Shown here in pieces: positions 7,137 to 13,649 of a stretch of DNA of 13,649 bases. This DNA comes from Clostridiales bacterium UBA7044 (lineage in GTDB: Bacteria > Bacillota > Clostridia > Oscillospirales > Oscillospiraceae). Positions within the stretch are counted from its first letter, which is position 1. Each line of letters starts with the position of its first letter. The notes under the pieces were generated by a model that worked only from the letters and a program-made list of their open reading frames with translations, ran no database searches and was not told where the DNA came from. The DNA is taken from NCBI GenBank assembly GCA_002493965.1, contig DLAP01000073.1, forward strand, positions 1 to 13,649, read 5' to 3'. The position numbers were made by a program, and so were the translations under genes.

Positions 7137-7177
7137 AAGCGCCGCCCAACCGGGGAAACCCGATGGGCGGCGCTTTT
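7137..7177 (+). terminator. Rho-independent terminator after the sensor operon
   Basis: A 12-base-pair stem (AAGCGCCGCCCA at 7137-7148 with TGGGCGGCGCTT at 7164-7175) is topped by a second stem CGGG/CCCG with a GAAA tetraloop and ends in TTTT. It lies about 45 bases after the HAD stop codon and separates the two plus-strand operons. Confidence 0.85.
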
Positions 7178-7212
7178 GACGGGAACAAAGAAGCGGGGCT
7201 TTTCATAATTTA

Positions 7213-7242
7213 GAGACATTTTAGAGTTGCGTTTTGTAGAAT
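7213..7242 (+). promoter_or_regulatory. Weak candidate promoter for the permease/adaptor operon
   Basis: GAGACA (7213-7218) and TAGAAT (7237-7242) are separated by 18 bases, four and five matches to the sigma-A consensus. Transcription would begin near 7250, after the possible TTG codon at 7227 and before the AAGGA at 7261. CATAAT at 7204-7209 is an alternative -10 without a suitably spaced -35. Confidence 0.3.
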
Positions 7243-7265
7243 CAAAGGCAAATACGCGACAAGGA

Positions 7266-8135
7266 ATGAGAAAAACCGTGAAACAAAAGCTGCGTTACCC
7301 AAAATCCCAATATGCGGCCTGGGCGTTTCTGCTGCCGAATCTGCTGGGAGTGCTGGTCTTTACCATGATGCCCATGCTTCGGGTGCTTTTCAGCTCCTTC
7401 CAGAGCGCCGTGGGGGGAAGGTGGATGGGATTGCAGAATTACCTGTCCGTTCTCCAGAATTCCGCCTTTCAGACCGCCCTGCGCAACACCGCCCGGTTTA
7501 CTTTTGTCTGCGTTCCCATCCTGGTGAGCCTGAGTCTGCTGCTGACGGTATGGCTCCATGGGCTGGTTCGGGGGCGAGGAACATTTATGAGCGTCTACCT
7601 TCTGCCTATGGCGGTGCCGGTGGCCTCTGTGGTGCTGGTGTGGAAGGTCTTCTTCCACCGCAATGGGCTGATTAACGCTTTCCTGATGCTTCTGGGCAGA
7701 AATACCATTGACTGGATGGACTCCGGCGCGGCCTTCTGGATGCTGGTGCTCAGCTATCTGTGGAAGAACCTGGGCTATACCATGGTGCTGTGGACGGCGG
7801 GACTGGAGGGGATCCCCGCAAACGTCTATGAAGCCGCCCAGATGGATGGGGCAACCGGGCTGCAAACCTTCCTGTATGTGACCCTGCCGAATCTCCGGGG
7901 CAGCGCCTATACCATTATGGTCCTGTCTCTTCTCAACACCTTCAAGGTCTTCCGGGAGGCCTGGCTGGTGGCGGGAGACTATCCCCACGAGAGTATGTAT
8001 TTATTACAGCACCTCTACAACAACTGGTTCCAGGCCCTGGACTATGACAAAATCGCCGCCGCTTCCGTGATGACTTCGGCGGTGGTGTTCCTGCTCATCG
8101 GTCTGCTCCGCCGAGCCTGGGACAGGGAGGATTAG
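7266..8135 (+). CDS. MalF/UgpA-type carbohydrate ABC transporter permease
   Basis: One of two channel subunits of a sugar-type importer in the cytoplasmic membrane. With the ATG at 7266 the product has 289 residues, normal for the LacF/UgpA group: TM1 at about 15-37 (AFLLPNLLGVLVFTMMPM), then five further helices, the BPD_transp_1 core and the EAA loop EAAQMDGAT (Glu189) that docks the ATPase. The start is uncertain. AAGGA touches this ATG directly, a GTG at 7278 has the same AAGGA 12 bases away, and a TTG at 7227 would add 13 residues but has no ribosome site and overlaps the candidate promoter. No binding protein or ATPase gene is adjacent, which is unusual. The next permease begins three bases after the stop. 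Confidence 0.88.
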   Translation: MRKTVKQKLRYPKSQYAAWAFLLPNLLGVLVFTMMPMLRVLFSSFQSAVGGRWMGLQNYLSVLQNSAFQTALRNTARFTFVCVPILVSLSLLLTVWLHGLVRGRGTFMSVYLLPMAVPVASVVLVWKVFFHRNGLINAFLMLLGRNTIDWMDSGAAFWMLVLSYLWKNLGYTMVLWTAGLEGIPANVYEAAQMDGATGLQTFLYVTLPNLRGSAYTIMVLSLLNTFKVFREAWLVAGDYPHESMYLLQHLYNNWFQALDYDKIAAASVMTSAVVFLLIGLLRRAWDRED

Positions 8136-8138
8136 GCG

Positions 8139-8987
8139 ATGAAGAAGCTTCCCAAAATCCTGACCGGGATTTTCCTGACGGTTCTGGCGGCCATTGTCTG
8201 CTTCCCTGTGCTGGTGGGGGTGACAGGGGCCTTTTCCTCTCAATGGGAACTGGGCGAAAAGCTGGCGCCGGTTTTCCGGGGCGGGGAGGAGATGGCCTCC
8301 TGGACCCTTCTGCCGGTGGCCCCCACCCTGGAGCCTTTGGTGGAGGTGCTGCTGGACAGCCCTGGCTTCTTTCCCATGTTCTGGAACTCGGTGAAGATTT
8401 CCCTGGGCATTGGCCTGGGGCAGCTGCTGACATCGGTGCCCGCCGCCTGGGCATTGGCCCGGCTGCCAATTCCGGGGAAAAAGCGCATCCTGACCCTGTA
8501 CGTCCTGCTGATGCTTATGCCCTTTCAGGTGCTGATGTTTCCTCAGTTTCTGGTGCTGCGGGATCTAAAGCTGCTGGACACCCTGGGGGCGGTGATTCTG
8601 CCGGCGGTGTTTTCTACCTTCCCGGTGTTCCTGCTTCACCGGTTTTTCCTGGCTATTCCCCAGGAGATCCTGGAGGCTGCCCGGCTGGACGGGGCGGGGG
8701 AGGTGCGGATCTTCCTGCAAATTGCCGTGCCTCTGGGAGCGCCGGGGATCCTGGCCGGGATGATCCTCTCCTTCTTTGAATCCTGGAACATGATCGAGCA
8801 GCCCATGACCTACTTAAAAACCAAGGAGTTGTGGCCCCTGGCCCTGTTCCTGCCAAATATCGGACTGAATGACATGGCTATGGGCTTCGCCGCCGCGCTG
8901 CTGATGCTGATGCCGGCCATGCTGCTGTTTTTCCTGTGTCAGGAGGATCTGATGCAGGGTATCGCTTTATCGGGAGGGAAGGACTAA
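8139..8987 (+). CDS. MalG/UgpE-type carbohydrate ABC transporter permease
   Basis: Second channel subunit pairing with the permease just upstream. The 282 residues show an N-terminal helix (8-30), a periplasmic loop with FWNSVKISLG, further helices, and the EAA loop EAARLDGAGE (Glu179). MalG-group features include the ALARLPIPGKK segment and MLMPFQVLMFPQFLVL. The usual IGGLTAGAVKG-type end is reduced to MQGIALSGGKD. GGGAGG lies eight bases before the ATG, and the stop overlaps the adaptor start by one base (TAATG), so the two transport types are expressed together. It presumably relies on a shared ATPase encoded elsewhere, as seen with MsmX-type ATPases. Confidence 0.9.
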   Translation: MKKLPKILTGIFLTVLAAIVCFPVLVGVTGAFSSQWELGEKLAPVFRGGEEMASWTLLPVAPTLEPLVEVLLDSPGFFPMFWNSVKISLGIGLGQLLTSVPAAWALARLPIPGKKRILTLYVLLMLMPFQVLMFPQFLVLRDLKLLDTLGAVILPAVFSTFPVFLLHRFFLAIPQEILEAARLDGAGEVRIFLQIAVPLGAPGILAGMILSFFESWNMIEQPMTYLKTKELWPLALFLPNIGLNDMAMGFAAALLMLMPAMLLFFLCQEDLMQGIALSGGKD

Positions 8988-10624
8988 TGTACTTAAAGAA
9001 AAGCAAAAAAGGAATCTGGGTTTTGACGGGGCTTTTCTTTGCCGGGATGGTGCTGTTCACGATCCTGTCCCGGGCGGCTTATCAGCATGGCACCGCCGTG
9101 GTCAGCGCCGAGAAACCCAACGGCGGGGTCATCGCCCATACCGTGGAGGTTACAGGGCGGATCACGGAGAATCAGGAGCTGGCCGTGACCACAGAACCGG
9201 GACTGCGGGTTTCCTCCGTGCTGGTGGGCGAAGGGCAGCAGGTGGCCCAGGGAGACGTGCTGTTCACCCTGGATATGGACTACCTGGCGGAAACAATCCT
9301 GGAACAGAAGCAGGAGATGGAAAAGCTGCGCCTCACCATCCAGGACGGCTGGAGCCAGAATAACGCCTCCCAGCAGCGCCGTGCCAACGCCCAGGCCCAG
9401 GCGAAGGAGAACTACAATTCCGCCGTCTCCCAGGCGGAAACGGTCCTGGAACGGGCGCAGCGGAATTTACAGCGGGCCAAGGATGCCCTGGACGCCTTTT
9501 ATAATGGGATCGACAACCGAAAGGCGGAGGAAGAGGCTCTGATTGCCGCCCGGGATTTGGCGGAGAACGCCTGTCAGAACGCCTCCTCCGCTCTGGAAGA
9601 GCTGAAGCTGGAGATAGACAACGCCGTTTCCGCAGCCATTTTGGAGGCGGAGGGGAGCGCGGAGGAACCTCTGTCTCCGGAGGACAGGGAGGCCATTGCG
9701 CAAGGAGTTCGTGCGGAATATGCCCAGTCCCTTTCCGAAGCGGAGCAGGCGCTGGAAAAAGCCAATCAGGCAAAGCAGCAGGCCCAGGCGGACCTGGATG
9801 CCTTCTGCAATGCCCCCACGGAGGCACCGAAATCGGAGGAAGAACTTCTTGCCGCTGTGGAACAGGCCCAGGAAGTCTATGACGATGCCGCCGCCTCCCT
9901 GGATAACGCGGAAACCACCTATGGCCGGGCCATCCAATCTGCTTCTCTCCCGGATGGCACCAGCCACGCGCCCCAGATCAGCCAGATCACCTATGAACAA
10001 ATGGAACTGGAGCTGCAGAAGCTGGAAGCCATTCAGGAAACGGGCGGGGAAATTCTTGCGCCGGTGGATGGGGTCGTCACCCAGTGCAGCCTGCAAACCG
10101 GCGGGAAGACCACGGATAGCGGCGCCCTGCTGCTGGCGGACCTGAGCAAGGGCTGCCGGTTCAGCGGGATCGTGACCCAGGAGCAGAGCGAGTACATCGG
10201 GGTGGGGGACAAGGTGACACTGCGGGTGAGCAGCACCGGAAAAGAACAGAAGGATTTGCCCGTTACCACCATGTCCCCCCAGGAGGACGGGGGCTATCGG
10301 CTGACGGTGCAGCTTTCCGGGAGCAGTATTCCTCTGGGCGCCAGCGTGGAGCTCCGGTTTACCCGAAAATCCAGCGCCTACACCTGCGTGGTGCCCCTGT
10401 CCGCCCTCCATGTGGACGCCCAGAATAAACCCTACGTGCTGGTCGCGGAGCCGGTGGAGACGGTGCTGGGCACGGAAGTTCAGGCCAGAGCCGTTTCCGT
10501 CACAGTGCTGGAAAAGAACGAGAGTATGGCGGCATTGGCGGAAGGGTCTATCCACAGGGACCAGCAGGTCATTACCTCCTCCGACCGTTCCATTGACAGC
10601 GGCAGCCGGGTGCGGGTGAGATGA
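8987..10624 (+). CDS. HlyD/MacA-type membrane fusion (adaptor) protein with long coiled coil
   Basis: Membrane-anchored extracytoplasmic adaptor of an efflux-type ABC complex. The ATG at 8987 follows GGGAGGGAAGGA and begins MYLKKSKK before one helix at about 10-29, so I prefer it to the GTG at 8936. A first lipoyl-like half covers about 55-95 (VEVTGRI, LVGEGQQVAQGDVLF), a very Ala/Glu/Gln-rich coiled coil about 100-340, the second lipoyl half about 352-390 (ILAPVDGVVTQ, GALLLADL), then beta-barrel and membrane-proximal regions to 545. Usual Gram-positive adaptors are 350-450 residues; the excess is in the coiled coil, where residues 154-208 and 256-309 look like copies of each other. The MacB-like gene follows one base after its stop. 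Cargo unknown. Confidence 0.87.
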   Translation: MYLKKSKKGIWVLTGLFFAGMVLFTILSRAAYQHGTAVVSAEKPNGGVIAHTVEVTGRITENQELAVTTEPGLRVSSVLVGEGQQVAQGDVLFTLDMDYLAETILEQKQEMEKLRLTIQDGWSQNNASQQRRANAQAQAKENYNSAVSQAETVLERAQRNLQRAKDALDAFYNGIDNRKAEEEALIAARDLAENACQNASSALEELKLEIDNAVSAAILEAEGSAEEPLSPEDREAIAQGVRAEYAQSLSEAEQALEKANQAKQQAQADLDAFCNAPTEAPKSEEELLAAVEQAQEVYDDAAASLDNAETTYGRAIQSASLPDGTSHAPQISQITYEQMELELQKLEAIQETGGEILAPVDGVVTQCSLQTGGKTTDSGALLLADLSKGCRFSGIVTQEQSEYIGVGDKVTLRVSSTGKEQKDLPVTTMSPQEDGGYRLTVQLSGSSIPLGASVELRFTRKSSAYTCVVPLSALHVDAQNKPYVLVAEPVETVLGTEVQARAVSVTVLEKNESMAALAEGSIHRDQQVITSSDRSIDSGSRVRVR

Positions 10625-10625
10625 T

Positions 10626-11642
10626 ATGAAAAGACGAGGGTATGGACGGCTGCTCCTGCTCCTTATCGGGGCAGCACTCTACGCCATTGCCCTGCTCTTC
10701 TGCCAGAGGGCGGAAGAGGGCATGGGCCTGACCCAGGTGCTTTTGGAGCGGGCCATCGACAGTACGGAAGCAGAGCGGATCGGAGACACGGAAGCGGAGG
10801 AGAAAGACCCCATCCGCTTCTGCTTCTGGGGGGAAACCGGGGAAGAGACACCCTTCTGTCCCGTAAACGGCGCCCAGGCCAGGGGAAGGATGACGCTTCT
10901 GGCTGGACATCCGGCCCTGATGGAGGCGGAGAGTCTTACCTGGCAAAAGGGCTGCCTGATGGACGCAGGCACCGCCCGGACACTATTTGGCACCGACCAG
11001 TGCGGCAGTCAGTATGTGACGATAAGCGGGAGGGAATACCCGGTGCTGGGCACGGTGTCCGGCTCCCTTCCCAGATTGCTCCGGCTTGCGGAAAAAGAGG
11101 ACGGAAGCGTCCTTGACCGATGTGTCCTTTCCCTGGCTCCGGAACAGGGAAGGGCGCAAGGAGAAGCGTTTTTGATGCGCCATGGATTGCAGGGGAAAAT
11201 ACTGGACTACTTTCCCACGTGGGCGGTCACAAAAAATCTGCTGCTTTTCTTTCCTGGGCTGCTGTTCCTGACAGCCTGGGGAAAGCTGAGAAGGGGATGG
11301 CGAAGATTAAGCCTGTCCGGCATCCGCGGGGGGGAGCAGACGACCCTTTTGCTGAAAACCATCCTTTCCCTAACCCTTACGGTGGGAACGGTATGGCTTT
11401 TGGAAAAGCAAATTACAATCCCCTCCGACATGATCCCCTCCCGGTGGTCGGATTTTTCCTTCTGGGGAAACTGGTGGCGGGGGCAGAAGGAAAACTTTTC
11501 CCTGCTATTTTCTGTTTCTCTGGGCAGCGAACAGTTGCAAATGGCGGGGAATATGGTAAAATCAATGGTAGCTTCCACAGCGGCGTTTTTGTTGGCCCTG
11601 TGGGCGGTAAGGAGGGGAACCCATGAGAATTCTGCTGATTGA
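10626..11642 (+). CDS. MacB/FtsX-like ABC transporter membrane protein
   Basis: Probable membrane partner of the adaptor upstream. The 338 residues have the MacB layout: TM1 at about 8-26, an extracytoplasmic domain of about 165 residues, then TM2 (about 200-216), TM3 (about 240-258) and TM4 (about 312-328). The outer domain contains CLMDAGTARTLFGTDQ, QYVTISGREYPVLGTVSG, which match the MacB periplasmic core pattern of an Lxx-FG stretch followed by an iSGxxyxVlG strand pair. The sequence is divergent and assignment rests on this pattern and gene order. ATG at 10626 has only a weak GGTGAG ahead, suggesting coupling to the adaptor. Its end overlaps the regulator gene by 20 bases. No ATPase gene accompanies it; one may lie elsewhere, or the protein may serve another role. 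Confidence 0.62.
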   Translation: MKRRGYGRLLLLLIGAALYAIALLFCQRAEEGMGLTQVLLERAIDSTEAERIGDTEAEEKDPIRFCFWGETGEETPFCPVNGAQARGRMTLLAGHPALMEAESLTWQKGCLMDAGTARTLFGTDQCGSQYVTISGREYPVLGTVSGSLPRLLRLAEKEDGSVLDRCVLSLAPEQGRAQGEAFLMRHGLQGKILDYFPTWAVTKNLLLFFPGLLFLTAWGKLRRGWRRLSLSGIRGGEQTTLLLKTILSLTLTVGTVWLLEKQITIPSDMIPSRWSDFSFWGNWWRGQKENFSLLFSVSLGSEQLQMAGNMVKSMVASTAAFLLALWAVRRGTHENSAD

Positions 11643-12303
11643 GGACGATGAGAGCCTGTCTGAGACCATTTCCTTCCGGCTCAGGCAGGAGGGATATACC
11701 GTGGACATAAGCCAGGACGGGGAAGAGGGACTGCTCTTCATCCGGCAGAAGGTCCACGATCTGGTACTGCTGGACCGGATGCTGCCAGGCTTAAACGGCC
11801 TGGAGGTCCTCTCGCGGATGCGCCTGGAGGGCATTTCCACGCCGGTGATCTTCCTGACGGCCCTGGGACAGGTGGGAGACCGGACCCTGGGTCTAAACGC
11901 CGGGGCGGATGACTACATGGTCAAGCCCTTTGATTTTGAGGAGCTGCTGGCGAGAATTCGTTGTGTGCTTCGCCGTCCCGCATCCCTGCAAAAGGAGAGG
12001 ATTCTTTCCTTCGGGGATGTCAGCTATTCCCCGGACACCCTGACACTGCGGCACCTTGGGAACACTACGGTCCTTTCAAAACGTCTGGGGGATCTGCTGG
12101 AACTGTTTCTTCGCAATCCCGGGCAGGTACTGCCCCGGGAGACCATCCTCCTGCGGGTCTGGGGCATGGACTCCGAGGTGGAGGACGGGAACCTGGATAA
12201 CTATACTTACTTCCTCCGGCGCAGCCTGCGGAAGGTGGGAAGCGCCTTGCAGCTGACCACAGTCCGCGGGGTTGGCTATCGATTGGAGAATAAGAATGAT
12301 TAA
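11623..12303 (+). CDS. OmpR/PhoB-family response regulator
   Basis: DNA-binding output of the two-component pair that closes the operon. Residues 1-115 form the receiver, with Asp8/Asp9, phospho-acceptor Asp51 (LLDRMLPGLNG), Thr79 and Lys101 (MVKPF). Residues of about 130-224 form the winged helix, with LSKRLGDLLELFLRNPGQVLPRE shortened to LSKRLGDLLELF, then VWGMDSEVEDGNLDNY and the terminal TVRGVGYRLE hairpin. GGAGGGGAAC precedes the ATG, which lies inside the end of the MacB-like gene. Size (226 residues) is standard. It most likely controls its own operon or the transport genes before it. Confidence 0.94.
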   Translation: MRILLIEDDESLSETISFRLRQEGYTVDISQDGEEGLLFIRQKVHDLVLLDRMLPGLNGLEVLSRMRLEGISTPVIFLTALGQVGDRTLGLNAGADDYMVKPFDFEELLARIRCVLRRPASLQKERILSFGDVSYSPDTLTLRHLGNTTVLSKRLGDLLELFLRNPGQVLPRETILLRVWGMDSEVEDGNLDNYTYFLRRSLRKVGSALQLTTVRGVGYRLENKND

Positions 12304-13564
12304 GGGACTTCGCCGGAAGCTGACCGCCTTTAATACTGCCATTACCGGGGCCATCCTGCTGGGGATGACCCTGCTGTGTCTGTTTGTCTCGGAACGGGAC
12401 ACCTACGTCAGAGCCTTTCAGAGCTTTTCCGATAATCTATCCACCGCCGAAGCCTATGTGGAGGGGCAGAACCGATTGAGCATCACCTGGCTGCAAAAAA
12501 TGGAGGGCGGAGGAAAATACTATATTGCCATTCGGGACGGGGACAGCCCACTGTTCTCCACGGCCCTTTCCTCCCAGCGCAGCCGGCTGGAGCCGGAATT
12601 TGCCAGGGCCAGGGTTCGGGCCAGACAGGAATTTGGCCTCAGTGACACCCGGGATGGAAGCTGCGCCTTCTCTTTGAGTGGGGAAGAAAAATATTACGCC
12701 GGGGTGGCTCTGATTCCCAAAGGCGGGACTATGCTGGAAATGACCATTCTCTATCCCCTGGCTGCCCTGGAGCAGAGCATTTACCGGCAGCGAGTGTTGG
12801 TGGCCCTGGGGGTAGCCCTGGCATTGGGGCTTCTGTGGGTGTTTTCCTGGTGCTTTACGGGGAAGCTGCTGAAACCCATCCAGGAGAACCAGCAGCGGCA
12901 GGCCCGGTTTACCGCTGCTGCCTCCCACGAACTGCGCACGCCCCTGGCCGCTATTTTGTCCGCCGCTTCGGTGATGGAGCAGGCGCCCCCTGAGGAGCGG
13001 GCCCATTTTTCCGGTATGATCCAGCGGGAGGGCCAGCGGATGACCCGGCTCATCGGGGATCTGCTGACTCTGGCCAGCGCCGACAGCCAGAACTGGGAGA
13101 TTCATCCGGAGAAGGTGGAACCGGATATGCTGGCCCTGGGGGCCTATGAAGCCTTTCTGCCCCAGGCCCGGGACAAGGGACTGACCCTGACCCTGAGCCT
13201 CCCCGAGGGCACTGTCCCCGAAGGCTGCTTTGACAAAGACCGAATCAGCCAGGTACTTTCCATCCTTTTAAGCAACGCCATCAGCTATACCCCCGCAACC
13301 GGGGCCATCGGGCTTACCCTGGAAGCTAAAAAGAATACCCTCCGGTTCCGGGTATCGGACACCGGGCCGGGGGTCCCGGATGGGGAAAAGCAGCGGATCT
13401 TTGAGCGGTTCTACCGGGGAGAAAAGGCCCGCCCGGGCCGCACCCATTTTGGGTTGGGGCTGTGCATCGGGGCGGAGATCGCCCGGCTCCACCGGGGAAA
13501 ACTTTGGGTGGAGGATAACCCCGGGGGCGGGGCGGTGTTTATTCTGGAACTGCCGATTTCCTAG
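12296..13564 (+). CDS. HisKA-type sensor histidine kinase
   Basis: Membrane kinase, partner of the OmpR-type regulator. The ATG at 12296 (GGAG seven bases ahead, eight-base overlap with the regulator) gives 422 residues and is preferred to a TTG at 12272. TM1 spans about 15-32, an extracytoplasmic sensor of about 130 residues follows, and TM2 spans about 166-187. The link to the HisKA domain is too short for a full HAMP. The phospho-acceptor is His211 in ASHELRTPL; the ATPase domain has the N box with Asn327, DTGPG (Asp355), FERFYRG and GLGLCIG. The signal is unknown; genes encoding efflux-type transporters often carry such a pair to sense antimicrobial or envelope stress. Confidence 0.93.
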   Translation: MIKGLRRKLTAFNTAITGAILLGMTLLCLFVSERDTYVRAFQSFSDNLSTAEAYVEGQNRLSITWLQKMEGGGKYYIAIRDGDSPLFSTALSSQRSRLEPEFARARVRARQEFGLSDTRDGSCAFSLSGEEKYYAGVALIPKGGTMLEMTILYPLAALEQSIYRQRVLVALGVALALGLLWVFSWCFTGKLLKPIQENQQRQARFTAAASHELRTPLAAILSAASVMEQAPPEERAHFSGMIQREGQRMTRLIGDLLTLASADSQNWEIHPEKVEPDMLALGAYEAFLPQARDKGLTLTLSLPEGTVPEGCFDKDRISQVLSILLSNAISYTPATGAIGLTLEAKKNTLRFRVSDTGPGVPDGEKQRIFERFYRGEKARPGRTHFGLGLCIGAEIARLHRGKLWVEDNPGGGAVFILELPIS

Positions 13565-13570
13565 CGAAAA

Positions 13571-13591
13571 GCCTTCCCCAAAGGGGAAGGC
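13571..13591 (-). terminator. Strong hairpin at the right end, terminator-like on the minus strand
   Basis: GCCTTCCCC pairs perfectly with GGGGAAGGC around AAA, six bases after the kinase stop. The T run (TTTT) follows the stem on the minus strand, not the plus strand, so it would end a convergent gene beyond the window more readily than this operon. Its left arm, AAGCCTTCCCC, matches the left end of the repeat at 2491-2501. Confidence 0.5.
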
Positions 13592-13649
13592 ACAGCGTGT
13601 CGAAAAACCGTGTCATTCTGAGCCAGTGCGCACGAAATTATGGAATAAC
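13592..13649. repeat. Start of a possible dispersed repeat at the window edge
   Basis: After the hairpin there is no coding frame. The stretch TGTCATTCTGAGCCAGTGCG resembles the TGTCATT-GAGC type of dispersed intergenic repeat that I recall from gut Clostridia. This is recollection, not a match I can run, and the element is cut by the window edge. Confidence 0.25.

Noticed and set aside
7176..7209. TTGACG with CATAAT as a promoter for the second plus-strand operon
   Set aside because: The 22-base gap is too long, and TTGACG forms part of the terminator tail.
7227..7265. TTG at 7227 as start of the first sugar permease
   Set aside because: No ribosome site precedes it, and the candidate -10 at 7237-7242 lies inside it; kept only as an alternative.

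Overview
The window looks like chromosomal DNA from a GC-rich anaerobic Firmicute of the Clostridia, most likely an Oscillospiraceae/Ruminococcaceae-type gut bacterium. The basis is lipoproteins with a Gram-positive style lipobox, a LytS/YesM-type kinase paired with a YesN/AraC-type regulator, strong AAGGAGG ribosome-binding sites, tightly overlapping genes, and intergenic hairpin repeats with a CCCCAAAGGGG core. The repeat argument rests on memory of such genomes, not on a search. There are no RNA genes, CRISPR arrays or transposase genes.

Left part (1-2286, minus strand): an ABC importer operon. A 470-residue lipoprotein binding protein comes first. A 400-base spacer with five hairpins follows, then the N-terminal part of an inner-membrane permease that runs off the window edge. 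The permease frame has an in-frame TAG where a single base change from TGG would restore it, and the frame is open on the far side, so the importer may be broken or the base may be an error.

Divergent region (2287-2870): a minus-strand promoter for the importer and a plus-strand extended -10 promoter face away from each other. TTTTTGT direct repeats lie between them, and a MITE-like element with 22-23-bp imperfect terminal inverted repeats sits in the plus-strand leader.

Middle part (2871-7091, plus strand): four overlapping genes encode a COG1840-type binding lipoprotein, a YesM-like sensor kinase, an AraC-type response regulator and a Cof-type HAD phosphatase. The first three have the architecture of the staphylococcal HptA-HptS-HptR hexose-phosphate sensing system, so a three-component sensor controlling the divergent importer is the best reading. 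A good stem-loop terminator follows at 7137-7177.

Right part (7266-13564, plus strand): six closely packed genes encode two MalF/MalG-type carbohydrate permeases, a large HlyD/MacA-type adaptor, a MacB/FtsX-like membrane protein, an OmpR-type regulator and its HAMP-less histidine kinase. Neither the sugar permeases nor the efflux-type pair has an ATPase in the window, and the sugar permeases have no binding protein beside them. This mix of importer-type permeases, efflux adaptor and private two-component system is the least ordinary thing here. The window ends in another CCCCAAAGGGG hairpin and the start of what looks like a further dispersed repeat.
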